A stretch of 18,237 bases of DNA from the NCBI GenBank assembly GCA_045589035.1, contig JAZNFJ010000077.1, forward strand, positions 1 through 18,237, given 5' to 3'. The position numbers were made by a program, and so were the translations under genes. The stretch comes from Avoscillospira sp045589035. Lineage in GTDB: Bacteria; Bacillota; Clostridia; Oscillospirales; Oscillospiraceae. The notes beneath the pieces are model-generated. The model was not told the DNA's origin. It saw only the letters and a program-made list of their open reading frames with translations, and made no database searches. Position 1 is the first letter of the stretch, and each line of letters opens with the position of its first letter. This document shows, piece by piece, positions 7,711 to 15,873 of this stretch.

Positions 7711-7739
7711 TTGACAACGAATATGAGTTAGTGTAGACT
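7711..7739 (+). promoter_or_regulatory. Promoter of the feoAB gene
   Basis: A perfect -35 box TTGACA (7711-7716) and a -10 box TAGACT (7734-7739) are 17 nt apart. The -10 box lies inside the inverted repeat at 7728-7741, so a protein bound there would block RNA polymerase. Confidence 0.75.
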
Positions 7740-7741
7740 AA
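7728..7741 (+). promoter_or_regulatory. Putative DtxR/IdeR-type iron-repressor operator
   Basis: TTAGT-GTAG-ACTAA is a perfect inverted repeat with 5-bp arms and a 4-nt centre, overlapping the -10 box. It resembles the core of DtxR-family boxes (TTAGG...CCTAA). A further TTAGT half-site lies at 7752-7756, 24 nt downstream of the first. Control of a ferrous iron transporter by an iron-loaded DtxR-family repressor is well established for the family. The assignment here is by similarity of the palindrome and its position; the regulator is not in the window. Confidence 0.5.
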
Positions 7742-7780
7742 TCGACGAAAGTTAGTTATGGCAAACACGAGGTGAAAACT

Positions 7781-10129
7781 ATGACGTTAAAGGAATTGCA
7801 GGTGGGAGGCCACGGACGGATTTGTTCTGTCGGCGGCAGCGGAGCCCTTCGGCAGCACTTTTTGGATATGGGTGTCATTCCCGGCGCAGAGGTCAAGGTA
7901 GTCAAATTGGCGCCCATGGGCGACCCGATGGAATTGCTGATCCACGGTTATTCTCTGACTCTGCGGCTGGATGATGCAGCGCAGATCGAAATTGAAGAAT
8001 TACATACAGAGGCGGAAGAAGCGCCGCAAGTCAACAGACGAGTGACTACATATCATCCCGGCTTAGGTCAAAGTGGCATTTACCATGCCAAATCCGATGG
8101 TGTTCTGCTGCCGGAAGGGGAGAAGCTGACTTTTGCGCTGGTGGGCAATCAGAATTGCGGCAAGACCACCTTGTTCAATCAGCTGACCGGTTCCAATCAG
8201 CATGTGGGCAATTTCCCCGGTGTGACGGTGGATCGGAAAGACGGTGTCATCCGCGGCAAGGAAAACACTTTGGTGACGGATCTGCCGGGTATTTATTCCA
8301 TGTCCCCCTATTCCAGTGAGGAACTGGTGACCCGGCAGTTTATTCTGGAAGAAAAGCCCAAGGCCATCATCAATATTGTGGATGCCACCAATATTGAACG
8401 CAACCTCTATCTGACCATGCAGCTGATGGAACTGAATGTTCCCATGGTGCTGGCACTGAATATGATGGATGAAGTCCGGGAAAACGGCGGTGCCATCCGT
8501 GTCAATGAGATGGAGCGGATGCTTGGCATTCCTGTGGTACCCATTTCCGCCATCCGCGGCGAAGGTGTGGCGGAACTGGTGGATCATGCCATCCATGTGG
8601 CAAGACATCAGGAACGACCCGGTCGTCAGGATTTCTGCGATCCTCTGGAGCATGACGGTGCGGTGCACCGCTGCCTCCACGGTATTATGCACTTGATTGA
8701 AGACCATGCCCGCCGGGCACAGATCCCCATGCGCTTTGCAGCCACCAAGCTGGCAGAAGGGGATGAAGCCATCCTGCAGAAGCTGGCATTGGACGAAAAT
8801 GAACGGGATATGCTGGAGCATATCATCAGCCAGATGGAAGAAGAGTGCGGCCTGGACCGTGCGGCTGCCATGGCGGATATGCGCTACGGATTTATCAAAT
8901 CCGTCAGTGCGGAAACGGTGGTAAAGCCCAGAGAATCCAAGGGTCATGCCCGCAGCCAACGGCTGGACCGCTTCCTGACCGGCAAATATACTGCCATTCC
9001 CGCATTTGTGGGTATTATGGCGCTGGTGTTCTGGCTGACTTTCGGTGTCATTGGCACATGGCTGGCAGATCTGTTGGATCTTGGCATCACGGCTGTGACA
9101 GATTTGGTGGATCGTGGTTTGCTGCTGTTTGGCATTAACCCGGTGGTCCATTCTCTGGTCATTGACGGCATTTTCAACGGCGTGGGCAGTGTTCTCAGCT
9201 TCCTGCCGGTGATCATTGTCCTGTTCTTCTTCCTGTCCATTCTGGAAGACAGCGGCTATATGGCCCGCGTGGCCTTTGTCATGGATAAGCTGCTGCGAAA
9301 GATCGGTCTGTCCGGTCGGAGCATCGTGCCCATGCTCATCGGTTTCGGCTGTACGGTCCCCGGTGTCATGGCAACCCGTACCTTGCCCTCGGAGCGGGAC
9401 CGGAAAATGACCATTTTGCTGACCCCCTTTATGAGCTGCACGGCAAAAGTACCCATTTATGCCTTCTTTACGGCAGCTTTCTTCCCCAACCATGGTGCGT
9501 TGGTGATGATCGCCCTGTATTTTGGCGGCATCATCATGGCAATTCTCATGGCATTGCTTCTGCGGGGCAGTATGTTCCGCGGTGAGCCTGTGCCTTTTGT
9601 GATGGAACTGCCCAATTATCGTTTCCCCGGTGTCCGGAATGTGGCGCAGCTTCTGTGGGAAAAGGCAAAGGACTTCCTGACCCGTGCCTTCACGGTCATT
9701 TTTGTGGCAACCATTGTGATCTGGTTCCTCCAGACCTTTGATTTGCACCTGAATGTGGTGGAAGACTCTCAGTCCAGCCTGCTGGCAAGTGTGGCGGGTA
9801 TCATTGCTCCCATCTTTGCGCCTCTGGGCTTCGGCAACTGGCAGATCTCTACAGCTCTGATCACTGGTTTTATGGCAAAGGAAAGTGTGGTTTCCACCTT
9901 GACTGTGCTGCTGGGCGGCATGAATTTGACCACCTTTATGACGCCTTTGACGGCAGTGAGCCTTTTGGTGTTTACTCTGCTCTATACGCCCTGCGTGGCG
10001 GCCGTTTCCTCGGTCAAGCGGGAACTGGGCGGCGGCTGGGCATGGGGCGTGGTCATCGGACAGTGCCTTGTGGCATGGATCGCAGCCTTGCTGGTGCGGA
10101 CGATCGGTCTGCTCCTTGGATTTATGTAA
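7781..10129 (+). CDS. feoB: Ferrous iron transporter, FeoA-FeoB fusion
   Basis: The product has 782 residues. Residues 1-75 are a FeoA-like SH3 domain (MTLKELQVGG, FLDMGVIPGAEV). A linker of about 40 residues leads into the FeoB G domain with all five GTPase motifs: GNQNCGKT (122-129), NFPGVT (144-149), DLPG (167-170), NMMD (227-230) and SAIRG (256-260). A helical regulatory region follows. The membrane part, from about residue 405, carries the FeoB core with conserved Cys-containing segments (GFGCTVPGVMATRT and PFMSCTAKVPIY). It takes up Fe2+ across the cytoplasmic membrane. The start is ATG 7781, because GAGGTG (7769-7774) is 6 nt upstream; an in-frame GTG at 7772 is itself part of that site. 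The gene is a single-gene unit ending at a bidirectional terminator. Separate FeoA and FeoB are the commoner arrangement, but fusions are known. Confidence 0.95.
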   Translation: MTLKELQVGGHGRICSVGGSGALRQHFLDMGVIPGAEVKVVKLAPMGDPMELLIHGYSLTLRLDDAAQIEIEELHTEAEEAPQVNRRVTTYHPGLGQSGIYHAKSDGVLLPEGEKLTFALVGNQNCGKTTLFNQLTGSNQHVGNFPGVTVDRKDGVIRGKENTLVTDLPGIYSMSPYSSEELVTRQFILEEKPKAIINIVDATNIERNLYLTMQLMELNVPMVLALNMMDEVRENGGAIRVNEMERMLGIPVVPISAIRGEGVAELVDHAIHVARHQERPGRQDFCDPLEHDGAVHRCLHGIMHLIEDHARRAQIPMRFAATKLAEGDEAILQKLALDENERDMLEHIISQMEEECGLDRAAAMADMRYGFIKSVSAETVVKPRESKGHARSQRLDRFLTGKYTAIPAFVGIMALVFWLTFGVIGTWLADLLDLGITAVTDLVDRGLLLFGINPVVHSLVIDGIFNGVGSVLSFLPVIIVLFFFLSILEDSGYMARVAFVMDKLLRKIGLSGRSIVPMLIGFGCTVPGVMATRTLPSERDRKMTILLTPFMSCTAKVPIYAFFTAAFFPNHGALVMIALYFGGIIMAILMALLLRGSMFRGEPVPFVMELPNYRFPGVRNVAQLLWEKAKDFLTRAFTVIFVATIVIWFLQTFDLHLNVVEDSQSSLLASVAGIIAPIFAPLGFGNWQISTALITGFMAKESVVSTLTVLLGGMNLTTFMTPLTAVSLLVFTLLYTPCVAAVSSVKRELGGGWAWGVVIGQCLVAWIAALLVRTIGLLLGFM

Positions 10130-10136
10130 AAAGAAC

Positions 10137-10165
10137 CCGCACATCCGTTTGGATGTGCGGTTTTT
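10137..10165. terminator. Bidirectional terminator between feoAB and the convergent peptidase gene
   Basis: A 10-bp perfect stem (CCGCACATCC at 10137-10146 with 10151-10160) closes a GTTT loop. It has Ts at 10161-10165 on the plus side and an A-rich run upstream (10128-10135) that becomes a T-run for the minus strand. It lies between two convergent stop codons, 10127-10129 and 10167-10169. Confidence 0.9.
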
Positions 10166-10166
10166 C

Positions 10167-11591
10167 TTATAACTGCTGCAGCAGCCGCAGATAGAATTGT
10201 ACGGTCTTGCAGAGGGTTTCCACAGGCACGCGTTCGTTGTTGCCGTGGATCATTTTTCGCTCTTCCTTGCTCAGATGCATGGGGGAGAAGCGGTAGACCT
10301 TGTCGGTGATGCGGTTGTAGTGACGGGAGTCGCTGCAGGCCAGCATCAGATAGGGGGATACCACAGCTTCGGGCCATGTCTGGCGGATGGCGGTTTTCAC
10401 GCAATTCCATGCAGGACCGCTGGTATCGGAGCAGGGGGAGGGGTCGTTGCCCTCCAGCAGTGTGATATCAATCTTTTCATTTCCGATGGATTTTTTCAGT
10501 TGCTCCATGGCGCTTTCCAGCGTTTCACCGGGCATAAGCCGCAGGTTTGCACCGAAGAAGCCATGGGGCGGCAGCACATTGTATGCCTTGCTGCCTTCAA
10601 ACATGGTCAGCGCCACGGAAGTGCGCATCATAGCATTGAGTTCGCCGCCGGACAGCCTGCCCACCAGATTGAGCACCGGCTTGAAGCACCAGAGATTCGC
10701 GAAGATCATGCGGTAGAGGAAATTGGAGTGGCGGCCAACGTTGTCAAACAGCTCCAGAACCGGCTTGGTGAACCGGCAGGGGAAGGGCTGTTTTTCCAGT
10801 TTCAGCAGGGCACGGCTCAGGTGTCCCAGTACCTGCTTGGCAGGAGGGGTAGAAGCGTGACCGCCTTGAGAATCCATGGTGAATTTCACATTCATGAAAC
10901 CCTTCTCGGCAATACCCACCATGGCGCACATGCCGTCATAACCGGGGAAGGAATGATCCACCACGGCACCACCTTCATCCAGAACCAAGTCGGGCTTGAT
11001 ACCCTGTGCTTCAAACCAGTCTACAATAGCGGGGCAGGAATGGCCGCTGGTTTCCTCGTCGCCGGAGAAGCTGAGATACAGATCGCAGGCGGGCACAAAG
11101 CCGCCTTCCAGCAGCTGTTCCAAGGCTTCCATGATGCCAAGTAATGTGCCTTTGGTATCCAGAGTGCCGCGGCCCCAGAGGATGCCGTCTTCCACAATAC
11201 CATCAAAGGCCGGTTTTTCCCATGCGTCTTCTTCTGCAGGCACCACATCGTAATGGGCCATCATAACGGCACATTTGGAGGCGTCCTTACCGGGCATATG
11301 GTACAGAAGTCCGGTCAGCCCCAATTTGGTGAGAGAGCAGGCCTCGTGGATACGAGGATAGCGGTCTTTCAAAAGTTGCTGGAATTTCTCAAATTCACCC
11401 AGTTCCATCTTGCTTTCATCCCGGTTGGAAATGGTCTTGCAGCGGATCATTTCCTGCATATGCAGGGTGATTTTTTCTTCGTCTACGCAGACGGGGAAGT
11501 CGGAAACCGCTTCCTGTGACTTGGGCTTAAAAGCAAAGGTGCGGATGAGAATGATTGCAATGAGAATTGCCAATAAAATCAGAATGACCAT
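10167..11591 (-). CDS. Membrane-anchored M20 family metallopeptidase (carboxypeptidase S / PM20D1-like)
   Basis: The product has 474 residues and resembles the carboxypeptidase S / PM20D1 branch of the M20 zinc hydrolases, which cleave dipeptides, peptide C-termini or N-acyl amino acids. Residues 1-19 are one hydrophobic helix. The positive charges (Arg17, Lys22, Lys24) lie after it, so by the positive-inside rule the catalytic domain would face the cytoplasm. Metal and catalytic residues are visible: His113 and Asp115 (MAHYDVVP), Asp145 (GRGTLDTKG), Glu179-Glu180 (SGDEETSG), an acidic LDEGG near 204-208, and a C-terminal His in MIHGNNERVP. The start is ATG 11591-11589: AGAAAGG ends 9 nt upstream, and the ATG overlaps the stop of the preceding gene as TGATG, implying translational coupling. 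It is the last gene of a three-gene operon. The substrate is unknown. Confidence 0.88.
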   Translation of the reverse strand: MVILILLAILIAIILIRTFAFKPKSQEAVSDFPVCVDEEKITLHMQEMIRCKTISNRDESKMELGEFEKFQQLLKDRYPRIHEACSLTKLGLTGLLYHMPGKDASKCAVMMAHYDVVPAEEDAWEKPAFDGIVEDGILWGRGTLDTKGTLLGIMEALEQLLEGGFVPACDLYLSFSGDEETSGHSCPAIVDWFEAQGIKPDLVLDEGGAVVDHSFPGYDGMCAMVGIAEKGFMNVKFTMDSQGGHASTPPAKQVLGHLSRALLKLEKQPFPCRFTKPVLELFDNVGRHSNFLYRMIFANLWCFKPVLNLVGRLSGGELNAMMRTSVALTMFEGSKAYNVLPPHGFFGANLRLMPGETLESAMEQLKKSIGNEKIDITLLEGNDPSPCSDTSGPAWNCVKTAIRQTWPEAVVSPYLMLACSDSRHYNRITDKVYRFSPMHLSKEERKMIHGNNERVPVETLCKTVQFYLRLLQQL

Positions 11592-12244
11592 CACAGCCAA
11601 CCTTTCTTATACATGAGCCGTCCGCTGCCGAGAGTGATCAGCACACCCACAGGCACCAGCACACCAACGGAGCTGGCCAGAGAGGGAACGGCCAGGAACA
11701 AAATGACCATGAAAATCAGCGGCACAATGGCCAGCTTCACATTCTTGCTCACATAGACCACAGCCAGACCACCGAACAGGGAGGGCAGGATGTTGTCAAA
11801 GGCAGGTTTCAGCACCGGGGAGTTCAGCACCGGCGCAATGAGGGACAGCACTGCCACACCAAGGGCAATGATCAGCGTGGTGACGATGGAACTGGTGGCA
11901 ATGGCGATGGTGGAGATGACTTCTCCTTCTTCGGAGCTGGCCTTGACACCTGCGTTTTCCATGGCATTGAGGGCGCTGGGGGCTTTCAGACTGGTGAGAT
12001 TGCCGGTGACAAAAGCCAGATAGGTGCCGCCGGTACCCAGCATGGGGGAGTAGGTCAGCACTTCGATGACACCCACCGTCCAGTAGATGGGCGCCACACC
12101 CAGAAGACCCTTGAGCACAGCTGTCAGCTGGGGCCATGCGTTATAGCGGATGCAGATGGCGGCAGGCACCATGAGAACCAGAACAACGGCGGTCCAGACC
12201 CAAATCTTGCCGTAACGGTCGGTATCTTGCATATACTTATTCAT
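11591..12244 (-). CDS. Small polytopic membrane protein of unknown function, paired with the DUF5058-like protein
   Basis: The 217-residue protein is mostly hydrophobic, with about six or seven membrane segments (near 13-33, 45-65, 70-85, 110-138, 148-166, 170-192 and 193-210). I do not recognise a characterised family. A polar, glycine- and proline-containing stretch, SPMLGTGGTYLAF (66-78), sits between hydrophobic segments as in substrate pathways of transporters, followed by a soluble acidic loop (about 88-109). AAGGAGGG (12258-12251) overlaps the stop codon of the upstream gene and is 6 nt from the ATG. The stop overlaps the start of the peptidase gene by one base. Tight coupling to both neighbours suggests it is one subunit of a membrane complex with the 241-residue protein. 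A transport role is inference. Confidence 0.85.
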   Translation of the reverse strand: MNKYMQDTDRYGKIWVWTAVVLVLMVPAAICIRYNAWPQLTAVLKGLLGVAPIYWTVGVIEVLTYSPMLGTGGTYLAFVTGNLTSLKAPSALNAMENAGVKASSEEGEVISTIAIATSSIVTTLIIALGVAVLSLIAPVLNSPVLKPAFDNILPSLFGGLAVVYVSKNVKLAIVPLIFMVILFLAVPSLASSVGVLVPVGVLITLGSGRLMYKKGWL

Positions 12245-12256
12245 GTTCTGCCCTCC

Positions 12257-12982
12257 TTACACAATGATCGGTGTGATCACAACGGCGAAAATCATAGCAC
12301 CAACCATGCTGATGGACAATGCATAGGTTTCCAGCCACTGCATTTTGCATTTCTTGATGAGCAATCCGCAGATACCCATAAGGGCGGCGGAAGCCAGCAG
12401 GACAAAGATGGGAATCCAACCGGCCAGACCGGAGCGGATGTCCGCAAAGACCATGCCCAGGAAGGCGGAGATCATACCAAGAAACAGGGAGGTCATGAAA
12501 ATATCGCCCCACTTGCTGTCCTTCGCCTTCAGCTTCACCATGCCATTCTGAATTTTCTTCATCAGAATGGGCGGCAGTACGATGCTGGGCAGGATGCCCA
12601 GGGTCATGACCCACGCAATGGCGGTGTAGACCTTGGGATCGGTAATCATCTCAGAAAGAGAAGTGATGCCCAGGGCATTGGCGGTGGAGGTGGCGGCAGG
12701 CAGCTCATAGGTCAGAGCGCCGATGATACTCAGACGAATCCAGGGCAGGGGAATGCCAAGGAATTTGCTGAGGGTCACCACACCCAGCAGAATGGAAATG
12801 GCCGGGGCGATGGTAAACACGGCGGTGGACACAATGGTCTTCCGCAGGGTCTGGACACGCATACCCAGTTCCTTACCCCGGCGGTATGCCCGGACCAGAA
12901 AGAACACGGATTGTGCCAGCACGAACACAATGACCGCAGCAGCGATCAGATATAAAAAGGTGCTGTTGGTACTAAAATTCAA
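12257..12982 (-). CDS. DUF5058-family-like membrane protein, probable transporter subunit
   Basis: The 241-residue integral membrane protein resembles, from memory, DUF5058 proteins (N-terminal STFLYLIAAAVIVFVLAQS followed by RRGKELGMR). Hydrophobic segments lie near 8-32, 49-75, 82-105, 117-142, 158-181, 187-209 and 218-241, with a basic cytoplasmic-type loop at 31-48 and another at 142-158. A polar break, LTYELPAATSTANALG (90-105), lies within a hydrophobic stretch. The start is TTG at 12982-12980: AAAGGAGG (12997-12990) is placed 7 nt upstream, and the next in-frame Met lies beyond the first helix. It is the first gene of a three-gene operon. No biochemical role is known to me; family recognition is moderate. 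Confidence 0.85.
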   Translation of the reverse strand: MNFSTNSTFLYLIAAAVIVFVLAQSVFFLVRAYRRGKELGMRVQTLRKTIVSTAVFTIAPAISILLGVVTLSKFLGIPLPWIRLSIIGALTYELPAATSTANALGITSLSEMITDPKVYTAIAWVMTLGILPSIVLPPILMKKIQNGMVKLKAKDSKWGDIFMTSLFLGMISAFLGMVFADIRSGLAGWIPIFVLLASAALMGICGLLIKKCKMQWLETYALSISMVGAMIFAVVITPIIV

Positions 12983-13011
12983 AACACTTCCTCCTTTCGG
13001 AATGTAAGACC

Positions 13012-13040
13012 ATTATAGTCGTGGAACGGGTCGGTGTAAA
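13012..13040 (-). promoter_or_regulatory. Promoter of the DUF5058-like/peptidase operon
   Basis: Reading the minus strand, the -35 box TTTACA (13040-13035) and the perfect -10 box TATAAT (13017-13012) are 17 nt apart. Transcription would start near 13005, a few nucleotides before the ribosome binding site, so the leader is very short. Confidence 0.8.
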
Positions 13041-13057
13041 GAAGAAACTGGAACATC

Positions 13058-13086
13058 TTGTCAAGGCCACTTTAACATGATAAAAT
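13058..13086 (+). promoter_or_regulatory. Promoter of the malQ-MFS operon, extended -10
   Basis: The -35 box TTGTCA (13058-13063) and -10 box TAAAAT (13081-13086) are 17 nt apart, with TG at 13078-13079 as an extended -10. Its -35 box lies 17 nt from that of the divergent promoter (13035-13040), so the two units could share a regulator. I saw no clear operator between them. Confidence 0.75.
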
Positions 13087-13117
13087 GGGAACATCATAAA
13101 GAAAAGAGGAAACGGTT

Positions 13118-14626
13118 ATGAAGCGATCTGCCGGAGTGCTGCTGCCTGTGTTCAGCCTGCCGTCAAAATACGGAATTGGATGTTTTTCCAAAGAAGCCTA
13201 TGATTTTGTGGACTGGCTTTCCGATGCCGGTCAGACCTACTGGCAGATTTTGCCCTTGGGTCCCACCAGCTTTGGCGGCTCTGTGGATTCTCCCTACCAG
13301 TCCTTTTCCGCCTTTGCGGGCAACCCCTATTTTATCAGTCTGGAAGACCTGATCGAGGAGGGGACACTGTCCAAAGAAGAATGCGATGCTTTGGATTTTG
13401 GTGCTGATCCCGGTAAAGTTGACTATGAAAAACTCCACGAAAGCCGTCTGAAGCTGCTGCGGAAGGCATATGAGCGCAGTGATATCAGCCGCAATCCGGA
13501 TTATCAGAAGTTCACCTGGGAAAACGGCTGGTGGCTGGAAGATTATGCTTTGTTCATGGCACTCAAACGGCATTTTGAGGAGGCTGCCTGGTTCCAGTGG
13601 CCGGAGGATATTCGCTTCCGTTGGAACAATGCGCTGGACTACTACCGCCGGGAACTGTATTTTGAAGTGGAATTCCACCGGTATCTGCAGTTCCAGTTCT
13701 TCCGCCAGTGGCAGAAGCTGAAATCCTATGCCAACGAAAAGCATATTTCCATTGTGGGAGATATTCCTATCTATGTTTCTGAGGACAGTGCCGATGTCTG
13801 GGCACATCCGGAACTGTTCCAGCTGGATAAAGACCACAGACCTACCCATGTGGCAGGCTGTCCGCCGGATGCTTTTTCTGCGGATGGTCAGCTGTGGGGC
13901 AACCCTCTGTACCGCTGGGAATACCATCGGGAAACGGGCTATCATTGGTGGATCTCCCGCATGGAGCAGAGTTTCCGGCTCTATGATGTGGTGCGGATCG
14001 ATCATTTCCGCGGTTTTGATGAATACTTCTCCATCCCTGCCGGCAGCGAAACGGCTCTCACCGGTAAATGGCAGCCGGGTCCCGGCATGGAACTGTTCCG
14101 TGCCATAGAAGGACGCATTGGCAAGGCCAATGTCATTGCCGAAGATCTAGGTTTGATGACAGATTCCGTCCGGCAGCTGGTCAAGGACAGCGGCTATCCC
14201 AATATGAAGGTGCTGGGCTTTGCCTTTGATCCTGCGGATTTTGGCTTTTTCAATGACCATCTGCCTCACAATTACCGGGAAAACTGCTTTGTCTATACCG
14301 GTACCCACGACAATGAAACCTTAGTGGGCTGGCTGGCAGGTTTGGACAAAGAAACCAAGAAAATGGTCAAAGACTATGTGGGAGCAGTTTCTGAAAAGGG
14401 TCTGCACAAGAAACTCATCACCCTTGCCATGCTCTCCTGTGCCAAGACCTGCATCGTGCCGGTACAGGATTATCTGGGACTGGACAACAGCGCCCGCATG
14501 AACCATCCCGGTACGGTGGTGGGCAACTGGTGCTGGCGGATGGAGCAGGGCATTTTGACGGAGAAGTTGGCGCTGGAAGTGAGAGATTTGACCAAGCGCT
14601 ACGGTCGCATGAACTGGAATACATAA
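13118..14626 (+). CDS. malQ: 4-alpha-glucanotransferase (amylomaltase, GH77)
   Basis: The 502-residue protein moves alpha-1,4-glucan segments between maltodextrins and releases glucose, in cytoplasmic glycogen or maltodextrin metabolism. The GH77 fold is recognisable from the N-terminus (RSAGVLLPVFSLPSKYGIG, LPLGPTSFG, SPYQSFSAFAGNP). The catalytic triad of clan GH-H is in place: nucleophile Asp295 in RIDHFRG, acid/base Glu342 in AEDLG and Asp398 in GTHDNE. The length matches bacterial amylomaltases. AAGAGGA (13104-13110) is 7 nt before ATG. An MFS transporter gene follows after 14 nt, so the two are probably co-transcribed. Confidence 0.95.
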   Translation: MKRSAGVLLPVFSLPSKYGIGCFSKEAYDFVDWLSDAGQTYWQILPLGPTSFGGSVDSPYQSFSAFAGNPYFISLEDLIEEGTLSKEECDALDFGADPGKVDYEKLHESRLKLLRKAYERSDISRNPDYQKFTWENGWWLEDYALFMALKRHFEEAAWFQWPEDIRFRWNNALDYYRRELYFEVEFHRYLQFQFFRQWQKLKSYANEKHISIVGDIPIYVSEDSADVWAHPELFQLDKDHRPTHVAGCPPDAFSADGQLWGNPLYRWEYHRETGYHWWISRMEQSFRLYDVVRIDHFRGFDEYFSIPAGSETALTGKWQPGPGMELFRAIEGRIGKANVIAEDLGLMTDSVRQLVKDSGYPNMKVLGFAFDPADFGFFNDHLPHNYRENCFVYTGTHDNETLVGWLAGLDKETKKMVKDYVGAVSEKGLHKKLITLAMLSCAKTCIVPVQDYLGLDNSARMNHPGTVVGNWCWRMEQGILTEKLALEVRDLTKRYGRMNWNT

Positions 14627-14640
14627 CAGGAGGAACGGTT

Positions 14641-15819
14641 GTGGAACAGAAACAGCGTAAATTACAACGGTATTTTACCTATGCCATGCTCTTTTATGTT
14701 ATCGGTTTTGCGCTGAGTTTTACCCTCACTTCTGTGCAGATCGAGGATATCAGTCAATCATTCCAGCTGCCCAAACGGCTGGAAGGTACGATGAATGCGG
14801 TTTCCAGCGGTGCCTCTCTGCTGGCTCTGGTGAGTATTCTGCTTTTGCAGGGTCGGATCAAGAAATCCACCGTTCTGGCTGCCTGCGGTCTGGTCATGAT
14901 TGGCTGCATGGTCCTTAAGGGCATCGTCCCCACTTTCTCCCTGCTGTTGGTGGTGTTCTTTATTTACGGTATCGCTCTGGGTTTCGGTGACGGCAACTGC
15001 AATGCCTTCATTGTGGATCTCAACGGTGCCGAGTCCGGCAAATATCTGGGCGCGCTCCATGCCTTCTCCGGCATGGGTGCCATGCTGGCGCCGCTGTTTA
15101 TCACATGGCTTCGCAAATTCATGGCATGGCAGACCACCTATTTCGTCATGGCGGCCATCGTTCTCATTCCTTTCGGCTTCTTTACATGGATGTGCTTCTT
15201 TATGAGAAAGCGGATGCAGAAAAATGAAACGCCGGAAATCAAGCTGACTTTGGCCGATGTGAAAGGCTATCTGACTGACAAGGAAAATTTGGTGGTTTTG
15301 CTCACCAATTTCCTCTACAATATTTTTTTCAATGGCTTTATCGTCTGGATCACCCTCTACATGGAGCGAACCCTTGCCTCACCCCATCTGCGTGCCTATC
15401 CGCTGGTGGCATTCTGGATCTTCGGTGCGGCATCCCGGTTCTTTGCGCCCCGACTGAATCTTTCTGCCAGAAAGCTGTTCCTGATTGGTACACCTGTGGG
15501 AGCAGGTGCGCTGCTGATTGCGGCTCTGATCGGCGATCCGGTGGTTCTTCTGGTCTGTTGCGCGATTTGTGGTCTGTTTGCAGGTCCCGGTATTCCGGTT
15601 CTGGTGGATATTGGCTGCGAACGATATCAGGACAGAAGCGGTCTGCCGGTCTCCATTCTGGTTGTGGTACAGTACACGGCCAATACCATTTCCCCCATGA
15701 TCATGGCAGCGATCTCTGCAGCTGCTTCTCTGCGGGAAAGTATGATCTTTGCCACCTGCTGCGGATTGGCTTCGGTGGTGTCGGGTGTATTCCTAATTCC
15801 GAAGGTAAAAAAGCAGTGA
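14641..15819 (+). CDS. MFS transporter
   Basis: The 392-residue membrane protein has about twelve hydrophobic segments in two halves, separated by a charged central loop (MRKRMQKNETPEIKLTLADVKGYL). The first half has a glycine-rich GFGDGNCNAFI segment and HAFSGMGAMLAP, reminiscent of MFS sugar and drug transporters. The start is GTG 14641: AGGAGGA (14628-14634) is 6 nt upstream, and extending the frame further would overlap malQ and add a non-hydrophobic, unlikely N-terminus. Its position just behind malQ suggests sugar or glucan-product transport, but the substrate cannot be read from the sequence. No terminator is seen before 15930. Confidence 0.88.
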   Translation: MEQKQRKLQRYFTYAMLFYVIGFALSFTLTSVQIEDISQSFQLPKRLEGTMNAVSSGASLLALVSILLLQGRIKKSTVLAACGLVMIGCMVLKGIVPTFSLLLVVFFIYGIALGFGDGNCNAFIVDLNGAESGKYLGALHAFSGMGAMLAPLFITWLRKFMAWQTTYFVMAAIVLIPFGFFTWMCFFMRKRMQKNETPEIKLTLADVKGYLTDKENLVVLLTNFLYNIFFNGFIVWITLYMERTLASPHLRAYPLVAFWIFGAASRFFAPRLNLSARKLFLIGTPVGAGALLIAALIGDPVVLLVCCAICGLFAGPGIPVLVDIGCERYQDRSGLPVSILVVVQYTANTISPMIMAAISAAASLRESMIFATCCGLASVVSGVFLIPKVKKQ

Positions 15820-15838
15820 AAATTAGCGAAAATAACCA

Positions 15839-15867
15839 TTGACTTTAGCGATTAAAAGTGGTAAACT
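15839..15867 (+). promoter_or_regulatory. Promoter upstream of the ligase-iorA leader
   Basis: The -35 box TTGACT (15839-15844) and -10 box TAAACT (15862-15867) are 17 nt apart. Transcription would begin near 15874, upstream of a terminator hairpin at 15930-15962, so this promoter drives either an attenuated leader or a short RNA of about 90 nt. Confidence 0.7.
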
Positions 15868-15873
15868 GTCCAT

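Noticed and set aside
14530..14640. Upstream extension of the MFS gene into malQ by 37 codons
   Set aside because: The added residues are polar and unlike an MFS N-terminus, whereas GTG 14641 has AGGAGGA 6 nt upstream.
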